Shown: positions 1-8,011 of the stretch, in pieces | Numbering within the stretch: the stretch's first letter is position 1 | How the letters are laid out: every line of letters begins with the position of its first letter | Origin: an uncultured Barnesiella sp. | Lineage (GTDB): Bacteria; Bacteroidota; Bacteroidia; Bacteroidales; Barnesiellaceae_A | Assembly: GCA_904502265.1 (NCBI GenBank) | Contig: CAJGDT010000017.1 | Coordinates: 1-15,539, forward strand | Direction: 5' to 3' | DNA length: 15,539 nt | Notes under the pieces: model-generated | Told to the model about the DNA's origin: nothing | Database searches by the model: none | What the model saw: the letters and a program-made list of their open reading frames with translations, nothing else | Position numbers and translations under genes: made by a program

Positions 1-359
1 CCTACCAATATCTCTACAAGGATGATATGGGTTACAACTTCATGCACACCGAGACTTACGAGCAAGTATCTATCCCCGGCGAGAGCATCGACGGTGTTAA
101 GTTCTTGAAAGAAGGTGATATTTGCGAGGCTATGGTACACGCTGCTACCGACACTATCCTCACTTGCGAGATGCCTCTCAACGTGGTACTTGAAGTAACT
201 TATACTGAGCCCGGTATCAAAGGTGATACTGCTACCAACACATTGAAGCCCGCTACTGTTGAGACTGGTGCTGAGGTACGTGTTCCTCTCTTTATCAACA
301 CTGGCGATAAAGTTCGCATCGATACTCGTTCTGGCGACTATATCGAGCGCGTTAAGTAA
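1..359 (+). CDS. efp: Elongation factor P, C-terminal part (5' end outside window)
   Basis: EF-P binds the ribosome between the P and E sites and relieves stalling at consecutive prolines. The reading frame is open from base 3, ahead of the first ATG at 27, so this is a 5'-truncated gene; 118 residues are visible of about 188 usual for the family. What remains covers the two C-terminal OB domains: a YLYKDDMGYNFMHTETYEQ stretch opens domain II, and the domain III signature is present (EPGIKGDTATNTLKPA, then GAEVRVPLFINTGDKVRIDT). The modified lysine loop of domain I lies upstream, outside the window. Codons are biased toward GGT, GCT, ACT, CTC, AAC and TAC, as expected for a highly expressed translation factor. 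A strong terminator follows. Identification is secure from the protein sequence. Confidence 0.96.
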   Translation, partial: YQYLYKDDMGYNFMHTETYEQVSIPGESIDGVKFLKEGDICEAMVHAATDTILTCEMPLNVVLEVTYTEPGIKGDTATNTLKPATVETGAEVRVPLFINTGDKVRIDTRSGDYIERVK

Positions 360-386
360 TTACAAAAGGTTACACAACCATATATC

Positions 387-422
387 GGGAGGCTATGCTA
401 TGGCATAGCCTCCTCGTTTTTT
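387..422 (+). terminator. Rho-independent terminator of efp
   Basis: A perfect 11-bp stem, GGAGGCTATGC (388-398) with GCATAGCCTCC (403-413), closes a TATG tetraloop and is followed by six T's at 417-422. It lies 28 bases after the efp stop and separates efp from the esterase operon. Confidence 0.9.
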
Positions 423-475
423 ATAATGCATATCGATGGCGGGGTGTTACTCTCATTTTATTATTTTTATCTAAA

Positions 476-508
476 TTTGTGAATACTTGGTTTTTATTAT
501 TAAATTTG
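476..508 (+). promoter_or_regulatory. Bacteroidota-type promoter for the esterase-epimerase operon
   Basis: TTTG at 476-479 is followed after 21 bases by TAAATTTG at 501-508. This matches the -33 (TTTG) and -7 (TAnnTTTG) elements of the primary sigma factor of Bacteroides. The predicted start is near 513-516, giving a leader of about 70 bases before the ATG at 584. A second TAAATTTG at 472-479 overlaps the -33 element but has no clear partner upstream. Confidence 0.65.
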
Positions 509-583
509 CAAATAAAGATAATTTAAGGTAAAAAAGAGTCGCTCCGGCAACTCTCTTCTCTAACATTTAATATTAAAGAAATC

Positions 584-2503
584 ATGAAAAGATTTTTGGC
601 TCTTTCGGTCGTGTTATGCTGCGCGGTAGTGGCTATGGCACAGTTGCGATTGCCTGCATTCTTTGGCGACCACATGGTGTTGCAACGAGATGTACCCGTA
701 AAAGTGTGGGGCGAAGCTGCCCCCGGTAAACGTGTAACGGTAGAGTTGGCTGGTAAGAAAGCCTCTGCCAAAGCCGACAAAAGCGGTCGTTGGAGCGTGT
801 CGTTACCTGCCCAACAAGCCGGTGGCCCTTACACAATGGTGGTAAAATCGGGCAAGGAGTCTATTGTCTATGAAGATGTATTGATGGGCGAAGTGTGGTT
901 GTGTAGCGGCCAGTCGAATATGGAGTGGCGATTGCGTGATGTGCGTAATGCCGATACTGAAGTGGCTAATGCCAACTACCCGATGATGCGTTCGTTCAAC
1001 GTAGCTCAAGCCATGGAGTATGCACCGCAAAGTGATTTGAGAGGCGAGTGGCAGGTGTGTTCACCGGCAACAGCACATGACTTCTCGGCTGTAGGTTACT
1101 TCTTTGCACTCAATGTACATGTTGAGACCGGTGTTCCTGTTGGTTTTATCAACTCTTCGTGGGGTGGTACCGATATTGAGTCATGGATGAGTCTCGAATC
1201 GATAGGCCAATTCCCTCAATATAATGAGCAATTGTCGCTCATGCAATCTGACGGTATAGAGGCCTATTTGGCCAATAGTCAAGAGCAATATCGTGCCTTT
1301 GAGAAGGCTATCCGCGAAGATGTGGGAGAGAACGAAAAATGGTATATGCCTACTGCCGATCGCTCTAATTGGGCTACTCACAAGGCCCCCTTGTTGTGGA
1401 ATAACGAGGAACTTGGTCTTCTTGATGGTGTAGTGTGGATGAGCTATAAATTTACATTGCCTCAAGAGTTGCTCGGCAAGAATGCTATCTTGTCGCTTGC
1501 TTGTGTTGATGACTCTGATAGAACTTGGGTCAATGGTACTTTTATTGGTGAGACTCATGGCTATAACGTATTGCGTACCTATATTGTACCTGCTGAGGCT
1601 TTGACTGCCGAAAATGAAATTGTGGTGAAAGTAACCGATGGCGGTAGCGGTGGCGGTATTTGGGGTAATGAGTCGGACTTGTATATCATGGTCGATGGCC
1701 GACGCATATCGTTGTGTGGTGAGTGGAGCTACAAAGTATCGGTGTCAAACACCGACTACAATTATACCAATGTAGGCCCCAATTCATTCCCTTCGTTGCT
1801 GTTTAATGGTATGATTCATCCCATGATAGGATTGGGTATGCGTGGTGTGATATGGTATCAAGGTTGCAACAATACCGACCGTGCCCAACAATACTACGAC
1901 CTGTTCCCTGCGATGATCAACGATTGGCGTGCTCGTTGGGGTTATGAATTCCCCTTCTACTGGGTACAATTGGCCAACTTTATGCAACCTGTTGAGGTGC
2001 CTGTTGAGAGCAATTGGGCTCGTCTTCGTGATGCACAAACAGCTACTCTTGCATTGCCCAAGACCGGACAAGCAGTTATCATCGACCTTGGTGAAGCCAA
2101 CGATATTCACCCTCGTAATAAGCAAGATGTGGGTGCTCGATTGGCTCGTCACGCCTTGCACAACGATTATGGCATGACCGAGGTTTATCACCTTAGCCCC
2201 ATGTGTAAGCAAGTGGTGCGCAACGACAATAAGTTGGTGGTTACTTTCGATAATGTTGCCGATGGTCTTCAAGTACATGGCCGTTACGGTTACCTCTGCG
2301 GCTTTGCAGTAGCCGGTGAGGATGGCACGTACCATTATGCACAAGCGTTGCTTACCAACAAGAACGAGGTGACTGTATGGTGCGATAAAGTGGCAAACCC
2401 TGTCAAGGTGCGCTATGCGTGGGCCGATAATCCCGATGATGCAAACCTTTATAATAGCGAGGGATTGGCTACAACGCCCTTTGAAGCTGAAATTGTAAAG
2501 TAA
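584..2503 (+). CDS. Secreted sialate O-acetylesterase family protein (SGNH hydrolase)
   Basis: Predicted to remove O-acetyl groups from sialic acids or other acetylated sugars in the periplasm; the exact substrate is not shown by the sequence. The 639-residue protein starts with a signal peptide (residues 1-19, cut after AMA). The SGNH nucleophile block is GQSNMEW (S111 at 109-115), a second block is WGGT at 193-196, and the Asp/His pair lies in NDIHP (D507, H509). Residues about 275-375 form a beta-rich insert with galactose-binding-like character (VDDSDRTWVNG) that splits the catalytic domain, as in large Bacteroidales members. The motif often written WYQGES is WYQGCNN here (424-430). The epimerase gene follows after 22 bases, so the two are probably cotranscribed. 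Family assignment is secure; substrate is inference. Confidence 0.92.
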   Translation: MKRFLALSVVLCCAVVAMAQLRLPAFFGDHMVLQRDVPVKVWGEAAPGKRVTVELAGKKASAKADKSGRWSVSLPAQQAGGPYTMVVKSGKESIVYEDVLMGEVWLCSGQSNMEWRLRDVRNADTEVANANYPMMRSFNVAQAMEYAPQSDLRGEWQVCSPATAHDFSAVGYFFALNVHVETGVPVGFINSSWGGTDIESWMSLESIGQFPQYNEQLSLMQSDGIEAYLANSQEQYRAFEKAIREDVGENEKWYMPTADRSNWATHKAPLLWNNEELGLLDGVVWMSYKFTLPQELLGKNAILSLACVDDSDRTWVNGTFIGETHGYNVLRTYIVPAEALTAENEIVVKVTDGGSGGGIWGNESDLYIMVDGRRISLCGEWSYKVSVSNTDYNYTNVGPNSFPSLLFNGMIHPMIGLGMRGVIWYQGCNNTDRAQQYYDLFPAMINDWRARWGYEFPFYWVQLANFMQPVEVPVESNWARLRDAQTATLALPKTGQAVIIDLGEANDIHPRNKQDVGARLARHALHNDYGMTEVYHLSPMCKQVVRNDNKLVVTFDNVADGLQVHGRYGYLCGFAVAGEDGTYHYAQALLTNKNEVTVWCDKVANPVKVRYAWADNPDDANLYNSEGLATTPFEAEIVK

Positions 2504-2525
2504 TAATTTATATAGGAATTTGACA

Positions 2526-3656
2526 ATGAAAAGAATCATCTTGATAGCCCTGTTGGGGCTTTTTCTCGTGGCTTGTGGTGATGTACAACCAACCGAAACG
2601 CTCTCGGGATTGCAACGTGAAAATTTTGTGACCGAAATAGGTGGTAAAACTACCGACCTCTATGTGCTTCACAATGCCAATGGCATGGAGGTGTGCTTTA
2701 CCAATCATGGTGCACGCATTGTGTCGATAATGGTACCCGATCGTGATGGTATCATGCGCGATGTGGTTTTGGGTTTTGATGCAATAGATGGATATGTTGA
2801 AAAGGCTACCGACTTTGGTGCTATAGTAGGTCGATACGCCAACCGCATAGATCGTGGCCGTATTACCCTTGATGGTGAGGAGTATCAGTTGCCTTGCAAC
2901 AACTATGGACACTGTTTGCATGGTGGTCCCAACGGTTTCCAGACACAAGTATTTGATGTGGAGTCGGTTACCGATACTACCATCGTTATGACCTATCTTG
3001 CTGCCGACGGAGAAGAGGGTTTTCCCGGCAATCTGTTGTGTCGCATAGCGTACACTCTCACCTATGACAATGCTGTAGCTATCGATTTCAGTGCCACAAC
3101 CGACAAAACAACCGTGGTGAACTTGGCCAACCACGCCTATTTCAACCTCGATGGAGATGCCTCTAATAGCAATGCCGATTATATATTCCACATCAATGCT
3201 TCGGGTTATACTCCGGTCGATTCGACATTGATGACGAATGGTGAAATTCTTGCTGTTGAGGGTACACCTATGGACTTCCGTACCCCTACAGCCGTAGGTG
3301 CTCGCATCAATGATGCTGACGAGCAGTTGCAGTATGGCTTGGGATATGATCACAACTGGGTGCTCGATACTCAAGGCGACATGGCACAAGTTGCTGCACG
3401 ATTGGTATCCCCTGCAACCGGTATTGTGTTGGAGGTTTATACCGACCAACCCGGCTTGCAGGTATATTCGGGTAATTTCCTCGATGGATCGGTTATTGGT
3501 AAAGGAGGTGTGCCATGTAACTATCGTTCGGCGGTCGTGTTAGAGACTCAAAAGTATCCCAATAGTCCTAACTTTGCACATTGGCCCTCGCCGGTGTTGC
3601 GTGCAGGCGAAACTTACAAAGCGACTTGCGCCTACAAGTTCTCTGTTGAGCAATAA
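2526..3656 (+). CDS. galM: Aldose 1-epimerase (mutarotase), predicted lipoprotein
   Basis: Interconverts alpha and beta anomers of aldoses such as galactose or glucose. The 376-residue protein has the family's landmarks in order: GRYANRI (102-108), LHGG with H132, NHAYFNL with catalytic-type H203, DHNW with D275, and the general-base glutamate E340 in VVLETQKYPNSPN. An N-terminal hydrophobic stretch ends in a lipobox (LVA then C17), so it should be a lipoprotein acting outside the cytoplasm. The ATG at 2526 is preferred over an in-frame TTG at 2520 because it gives the cleaner lipoprotein signal (MKRIIL). The gene is 22 bases after the esterase stop. Together the two suggest periplasmic processing of acetylated glycans, which is inference from adjacency. 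Confidence 0.93.
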   Translation: MKRIILIALLGLFLVACGDVQPTETLSGLQRENFVTEIGGKTTDLYVLHNANGMEVCFTNHGARIVSIMVPDRDGIMRDVVLGFDAIDGYVEKATDFGAIVGRYANRIDRGRITLDGEEYQLPCNNYGHCLHGGPNGFQTQVFDVESVTDTTIVMTYLAADGEEGFPGNLLCRIAYTLTYDNAVAIDFSATTDKTTVVNLANHAYFNLDGDASNSNADYIFHINASGYTPVDSTLMTNGEILAVEGTPMDFRTPTAVGARINDADEQLQYGLGYDHNWVLDTQGDMAQVAARLVSPATGIVLEVYTDQPGLQVYSGNFLDGSVIGKGGVPCNYRSAVVLETQKYPNSPNFAHWPSPVLRAGETYKATCAYKFSVEQ

Positions 3657-3682
3657 TATATAATGTATAGTTGAATACAATA

Positions 3683-3712
3683 AAAAATGCGACTCATCCG
3701 GGTCGCATTTTT
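3683..3712. terminator. Bidirectional terminator between converging operons
   Basis: AAAAATGCGAC (3683-3693) pairs with GTCGCATTTTT (3702-3712). The stem can be extended by a G-T and a C-G pair to leave an ATCC loop. The A-tract and T-tract flank a GC-containing core, so the hairpin can end transcription of the epimerase gene on the plus strand and of the DedA gene on the minus strand. Confidence 0.85.
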
Positions 3713-3735
3713 ATTATGTGTATTTGTCTCTGGTA

Positions 3736-4362
3736 CTATGCTTTTTTCTTGTGCGTAAAGAATCGTACAACAAAGAATAGAGCGATTAACCCAAGTACAG
3801 CCCATATACCAATCTTAATGTAATGGCTGAACTCTTCGACTGTTGCGTTGAGTTGTTCGGGCGATACTACCGAGCGCAAGCCGTAGCCAATGAGGGCAAG
3901 CACCATGTTCCATGTGCCGGCACCTATTGTGGTGTAGAAAATAAACTTGCCAAAGTTCATGCGGGCCAAACCGGCAGGAATAGAGATAAGTTGGCGCACG
4001 CCGGGCACAAGGCGACCTATCAGAGTGGATATTACTCCGTGTTTGTTGAAAAATGCCTCGGCCTTGGCTATCTTCTCGGAGCTGAGCAAGCACAAGTGAC
4101 CTATGCGACTATCGGCAAACTTATAGACAATGGGTCGTCCTATCCATTGTGCCAGGAAGTAGTTGATGATAGCACCCAAGTCGGCTCCGATGGTTGCACA
4201 TATAATAACCATCACGAGGCTTACCTCGCCAAAGTAGGCTGCAGGAGGTACTACAATCTCCGATGGAAAGGGTATGAAAGAACTTTCGATGGTCATCAGT
4301 AAAATGATGGTCCACTCGTTAAGGTTTTCGATACACCATTGTATAAAAGGTATTGATTGCAT
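3736..4362 (-). CDS. DedA family integral membrane protein
   Basis: DedA/SNARE-associated (VTT) proteins sit in the inner membrane and are linked to proton-motive-force homeostasis, drug resistance and lipid carrier or phospholipid translocation. The 208-residue protein shows the family pattern: an acidic pair in an amphipathic re-entrant segment (E26 in ESSFIPFPSE, E35), D61 in the next helix, and the GRLVPGVRQLISIPAG block at 116-131 with R117, P120 and R123. Hydrophobic segments follow near 138-160 and 184-202, ending in a basic tail (HKKKA). It is the last gene of a minus-strand operon, 33 bases after the MurF-Alr stop, and ends just before the shared terminator. Which DedA subgroup it belongs to cannot be told from sequence reading alone. 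Confidence 0.92.
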   Translation of the reverse strand: MQSIPFIQWCIENLNEWTIILLMTIESSFIPFPSEIVVPPAAYFGEVSLVMVIICATIGADLGAIINYFLAQWIGRPIVYKFADSRIGHLCLLSSEKIAKAEAFFNKHGVISTLIGRLVPGVRQLISIPAGLARMNFGKFIFYTTIGAGTWNMVLALIGYGLRSVVSPEQLNATVEEFSHYIKIGIWAVLGLIALFFVVRFFTHKKKA

Positions 4363-4395
4363 ATAAACTTATTATTTTAATAGGGTAAAAGTATA

Positions 4396-6864
4396 TTACT
4401 CGCGATAGTAAATTCGTTTGACACGGCTCGATATCGATGTTAATACCTCGTAGGCTATGGTGTCAAGTTTTTGTGCTATCTCTTGTACTGGCAGGTGCTC
4501 GCCAAATATCTCCACACGGTCGCCTTCATTGCATGGTATGTCGGTAACATCAATCATGCATATATCCATGCACACATTGCCTATGATAGGAGCGCGATGT
4601 CCGTTGACCAATACCTCACCACAGCCATTTCCCAAGCGACGGTCAAATCCGTCGGCATATCCAATGGGTATAGCTGCTATGCGTGATGTGCGAGTGAGTA
4701 TGCCTTTACGTCCATATCCAATGGTGCATCCGGCCTCATATTCATGTATTTGCAGAATTGTAGTCTTAAGAGTGCTCACAGGACGCAGTATTTGTGGCGT
4801 ATCTGTAGGCGAAACACCGTATAGACCTATGCCCAGGCGCACCATATCCATTTGGTGTTCAGTAAATCGAGTTATGCCGGCTGTATTGAGTACGTGTCGC
4901 AGTACTTTATGTTTTGAGGCATTTTGTATGCTATCGGCACATCGGCTAAATGTAGTTACCTGTTGTTGTGTGTAATCATCGTGTATAGCCTCATCGCTGC
5001 ACGCAAGATGGGTAAATACCGAGCGAGCCATCAGTACGATTTGCGACTGAAGGATGCTTGCCAATTCATCTATTTGGTTTTCGGTGAAGCCCAATCGGTG
5101 CATGCCGGAGTCTATCTTTATATGTATGGGATAGCCCGAAACACCCAACTTCTCGCCCTCGGCAAGTAGTGCATTCAGCAGGTTGAAACTGTAAATTTCC
5201 GGTTCGAGTCGGTAGCTGAAGAGAGTTCGGAAACTACTTATCTCGGGATTCATCACAATAATGGGCATAGTAATGCCGGCTTTGCGCAGTTCGGCACCTT
5301 CATCAGCAACGGCTACAGCCAAATAGTCAACACCATGCTCCTGCAAGGTCTTAGCAATCTCATACGAGCCGGCTCCGTAGCCAAAAGCCTTCACCATACA
5401 TACCACTTTAGTGTCTGGTTGCAACATGCTGCGGTAGCTGTTGAGGTTGCTTACAAGTGCATCGAGGTTTACTTCAAGAATGGTCTCGTGTTGTTTTAAC
5501 TCTAAAGCCTCTGAGATGAGTTCGAAGTGGAAATCGCGAGCGCCCTTGATAAGTATCAGCTCATTGTGGAACATATTGGGCGTGAGTGTCTCGGTAAACT
5601 CGCGAGTACTATTGTAAAATTCCTTCTCAATATCAAAGAGATAAGCATTGTCCGATATGATAGGACCAATGCCAATAAGGCGTTCTATGCCTTTGCGTTT
5701 GAGCAAGTCCGATACCTTACGATACAGTGCTGCCGGCGGGAGTCCTGTTTGGAAAATGTCCGATAAGATGAGCGTGCGCTTCATGTTGCCGGTCGATGCG
5801 CGACGAGCCTGAAAGTCGAGTGCTATAGTGAGCGAGTCCATATCGCTGTTGTAGCTGTCGTTGATTATCAGGCAGTTGTTGTTGCCTTCCTTAACCTCCA
5901 TGCGCATGGCAAGGGGCTCCAATCGTTGCATTCGTTCTTTTATTACATCGGGCTGACGATTGAGGTAAAGCATGATTGCCAAACAATGAATGGCATTTTG
6001 AATTGATGCATCGTCGGTGTAGGGGATGGTAACCTCAAGCAAGTATTGCAGGTAGGTGTATTGAATAAGCGTGCTGTTTTCGCCCTTTTCAATTGACGAT
6101 ATATATAGCGGCTTATCACGGTCTTTGCGCGACCATGCTATCTCGTATGCGCCCAAGCATCGTTTCTCGACACAATCGCTTATAATTTCATTATCGCCAT
6201 CGTAGATGATACAATCGCAACCTTGCAATAGTGTGAGCTTTTCCATGCACTTTTGTTGTACCGAGGCAAATCCCTCTTGGTGTGCATCGCCAATGTTGGT
6301 AATAAGGCCGATGGTAGGGTGTATAATCTCCTCTAATCGATGCATCTCATCGGGACGAGAGATACCTGCTTCAAAGAGGGCCAACTCGGTTTTTTCGTTC
6401 ATCTGCCATACCGATAGGGGTACACCGGTCTGTGAGTTATAACTACGAGGTGAGCGTACAATGTTATAATCTTCTTGCAGGAGTTGGTGCAACCACTCCT
6501 TTACCGATGTTTTACCATTACTACCTGTGATGCCTATAACCGGTATGTCGAATTGTCGGCGGTGGTGTGCTGCAAGCATTTGCATGGCGGATAAGGTGTT
6601 GGATACTTGCAGAAAGTTTGCCTCCGGCATTTCATCGGCCTCGGCCGGCTTATAGTTGATAACAAAGTTGCGTACACCTTTGTCATAAAGTTCTTTGATG
6701 TATCTATGTCCGTCGTTGCGTTCTGTAACGAGGGCAAAGAAGATGCTCTCTTCGGGAAATGTCAGCGAGCGACTATCGGTAAGAAGTACCGATAGTGAAC
6801 AATCGGCATGCATGTTGCATGTTGCCTTGATGATTGTCGCTATTTGCGAAGTAGTGTAATTCAT
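4396..6864 (-). CDS. murF-alr: Bifunctional MurF ligase / alanine racemase fusion
   Basis: One polypeptide of 822 residues carries two consecutive steps of peptidoglycan precursor supply. Residues about 1-455 are MurF, which adds D-Ala-D-Ala to UDP-MurNAc-tripeptide: ATP-binding GITGSNGKTS (111-120, K118), an ITNIGDAHQEGF block (188-199) and NDSYNS at 335-340. Residues about 462-822 are a PLP-dependent alanine racemase: the PLP lysine is K492 in VCMVKAFGYG, IDSGMHRLGF lies at 584-593, the opposite-face catalytic tyrosine is Y717 in IGYGRKG, and GNVCMDICMID is at 762-772. All key residues of both halves are present, so both are probably active. This fusion is common in Bacteroidota. The start lies one base after the stop of the GSCFA gene, which shows tight coupling. 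Confidence 0.95.
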   Translation of the reverse strand: MNYTTSQIATIIKATCNMHADCSLSVLLTDSRSLTFPEESIFFALVTERNDGHRYIKELYDKGVRNFVINYKPAEADEMPEANFLQVSNTLSAMQMLAAHHRRQFDIPVIGITGSNGKTSVKEWLHQLLQEDYNIVRSPRSYNSQTGVPLSVWQMNEKTELALFEAGISRPDEMHRLEEIIHPTIGLITNIGDAHQEGFASVQQKCMEKLTLLQGCDCIIYDGDNEIISDCVEKRCLGAYEIAWSRKDRDKPLYISSIEKGENSTLIQYTYLQYLLEVTIPYTDDASIQNAIHCLAIMLYLNRQPDVIKERMQRLEPLAMRMEVKEGNNNCLIINDSYNSDMDSLTIALDFQARRASTGNMKRTLILSDIFQTGLPPAALYRKVSDLLKRKGIERLIGIGPIISDNAYLFDIEKEFYNSTREFTETLTPNMFHNELILIKGARDFHFELISEALELKQHETILEVNLDALVSNLNSYRSMLQPDTKVVCMVKAFGYGAGSYEIAKTLQEHGVDYLAVAVADEGAELRKAGITMPIIVMNPEISSFRTLFSYRLEPEIYSFNLLNALLAEGEKLGVSGYPIHIKIDSGMHRLGFTENQIDELASILQSQIVLMARSVFTHLACSDEAIHDDYTQQQVTTFSRCADSIQNASKHKVLRHVLNTAGITRFTEHQMDMVRLGIGLYGVSPTDTPQILRPVSTLKTTILQIHEYEAGCTIGYGRKGILTRTSRIAAIPIGYADGFDRRLGNGCGEVLVNGHRAPIIGNVCMDICMIDVTDIPCNEGDRVEIFGEHLPVQEIAQKLDTIAYEVLTSISSRVKRIYYRE

Positions 6865-6865
6865 C

Positions 6866-7858
6866 TTATCTTGATATTTGTTGTTTCAATTCTTCTATTT
6901 CTTTGCTATAGTCGATGTCTTGGTATGTTTGCTCCATTTGCTTCATTTCAGCTATGAGTTTTAGGGCAAATTGTTGATAAGCATCGTTGTTGGTTCCGTT
7001 CAGTGGACGGTGGCGTAGGCTACGGTCTATTTTTATGCAATGCTCGGCTATAGTGCGTGTTTCGTTGGTAAAATATGTCTCCGATAGGCGTTCGCAAATA
7101 TATGCTACGGCTTGTTGCGAGGGGTGTGTCATGTCATCGGCATAGAAACGGTAATCACGAAGTTCGTCAAGTACAATCTCATATGCAGGAAAATAACTGC
7201 ACCACTCTGGATGATTTTTACACAATCTATCTACAGCCAACAGCAGTGTTGATTTGCTCAGCTGATTGTTGTGTGCGCCATCGCTCATGTGGCGAATAGG
7301 GCTTACGGTGAAGAGTATTTTACATTGTGGGGCGTAGACCGAAAGCTTTTTTAGTAGCTTTTCCCAACGCTCTACAATTTCATCTATTTGCAATAGTGTA
7401 CGTTCAAATAGTCGTGCCGGTTGCTTGTGGCAATTGGCAACGACTTCGCCACTCTCAATCAAGCGATATACGTATGCTGTGCCAAAGGTTACTATAAGGT
7501 GGTGACAACGGTTCAGTATCGATGAGGCTCGGTTGAAACTCTCGTTGATGTGTCTAAGGGTGTCCTCTGCCGATGTACTTGAGAATTTACCATGATGATG
7601 GTAAGAATACCATAAGTCGCCACTCTTTAGTAGTTCGTCTTGGCGGTATTCCTGCATGCTCATGAGTCGGTCGAGTGCATTGGCTATCGACTCAGGATTG
7701 TATAGTGTGCCAAAGGGATTGCATTCTATCGCAAATTTGGCTTTTTGTAAATAATCGCCTACGTTGTCGGTAAAGCATGAACCCATCAGTAGCATGGGGC
7801 TACCATGTTGTAGATAGCCTTTTTGCTCTTCTATTACTATGGGTGTATTCCACTTCAT
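6866..7858 (-). CDS. GSCFA domain-containing protein (SGNH-like)
   Basis: The 330-residue protein has the motif that names the family, GSCFTDN (26-32), then NPFGTLYNP (47-55), WYSYHHHGKFS (83-93), FGTAYVY (125-131), NCHKQP (142-147), SPIRH (186-190) and FYADDMTHPS (238-247). S27 with D241/H245 is consistent with an SGNH hydrolase-like triad. The family's biochemical role is not established, and no signal peptide is visible, so it is probably cytoplasmic. The ATG at 7858 gives the usual MKWNTP opening. A TTG 24 bases upstream, at 7882, overlaps the predicted -7 box and is rejected. It is the first gene of the operon with murF-alr (1-base gap) and dedA, which suggests an envelope or cell wall link. 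It carries a copy of a palindrome also found in the promoter of the next operon (see 7598-7613). Confidence 0.9.
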   Translation of the reverse strand: MKWNTPIVIEEQKGYLQHGSPMLLMGSCFTDNVGDYLQKAKFAIECNPFGTLYNPESIANALDRLMSMQEYRQDELLKSGDLWYSYHHHGKFSSTSAEDTLRHINESFNRASSILNRCHHLIVTFGTAYVYRLIESGEVVANCHKQPARLFERTLLQIDEIVERWEKLLKKLSVYAPQCKILFTVSPIRHMSDGAHNNQLSKSTLLLAVDRLCKNHPEWCSYFPAYEIVLDELRDYRFYADDMTHPSQQAVAYICERLSETYFTNETRTIAEHCIKIDRSLRHRPLNGTNNDAYQQFALKLIAEMKQMEQTYQDIDYSKEIEELKQQISR

Positions 7859-7879
7859 TGACCTCTGATTTTGTGATTT

Positions 7880-7887
7880 CAAATGTA
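7880..7887 (-). promoter_or_regulatory. Candidate -7 promoter element for the GSCFA-murF/alr-dedA operon
   Basis: On the minus strand these bases read TACATTTG, a full match to TAnnTTTG. No TTTG or TTG stands 19-21 bases further upstream, so only half of the promoter is visible. The predicted transcript would have a leader of about 15 bases before the ATG at 7858. Confidence 0.45.
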
Positions 7888-7955
7888 GCGATTTTTTACG
7901 ACATATAAGTGTTAAACAATTCTATTTTAACACCGAACAAATAAAAATAAAATAA

Positions 7956-7971
7956 ATGGTAAAAATACCAT
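7956..7971. promoter_or_regulatory. Palindrome ATGGTA-N4-TACCAT, possible operator 1
   Basis: ATGGTA (7956-7961), spacer AAAA, TACCAT (7966-7971): a perfect 6+6 inverted repeat just upstream of the plus-strand promoter. It shares the TGGTA-N4-TACCA core with a second copy whose centre lies 24 bases downstream. The paired layout looks like a binding site for a dimeric regulator; no protein is assigned. Confidence 0.5.
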
Positions 7972-7978
7972 AAAAATA

Positions 7979-8011
7979 TTTGGTAAAACTACCATTGTTG
8001 TATTATCTTTG
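7979..8011 (+). promoter_or_regulatory. Promoter of the 8071-9010 two-gene unit
   Basis: TTTG at 7979-7982 is followed after 21 bases by TATCTTTG at 8004-8011, the same spacing as the promoter at 476-508. The start of transcription should fall near 8016-8019, giving a leader of about 50 bases. A short dyad, TCGTT-C-AACGA at 8017-8027, sits at this position. Confidence 0.65.
7981..7994. promoter_or_regulatory. Palindrome TGGTA-N4-TACCA, possible operator 2
   Basis: TGGTA (7981-7985), spacer AAAC, TACCA (7990-7994). It overlaps the last two bases of the -33 element and fills much of the spacer of the promoter at 7979-8011, a position where a bound protein would be expected to block transcription. 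Function is inferred from position and symmetry only. Confidence 0.5.

Noticed and set aside
535..554. AGAGT...ACTCT inverted repeat in the esterase leader
   Set aside because: Only 5 bp with a 10-base loop and no match to a known riboswitch; too weak to call a regulatory element.
1784..2539. A 251-codon open frame on the minus strand opposite the esterase gene
   Set aside because: Antisense to well-supported coding sequence, with low-complexity hydrophobic translation and no recognisable motif.
2641..2654. TGGTAAAACTACC-G inside galM, close to the promoter palindromes
   Set aside because: One arm is broken at the last base, it encodes Gly-Lys-Thr-Thr in frame, and it is far from any promoter. 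It is kept only as a warning about chance matches.
2508..3449. A 313-codon open frame on the minus strand opposite galM
   Set aside because: It is antisense to a gene with a full set of mutarotase motifs, and its translation (rich in Ile, His, Ser, Cys) matches no family and has no signal or domain pattern. The long frame follows from codon use on the other strand.
4457..4975. A 172-codon plus-strand frame opposite murF-alr
   Set aside because: It overlaps the racemase domain with intact catalytic residues on the other strand; the translation is Cys/Ser/Arg-rich and unlike a real protein.
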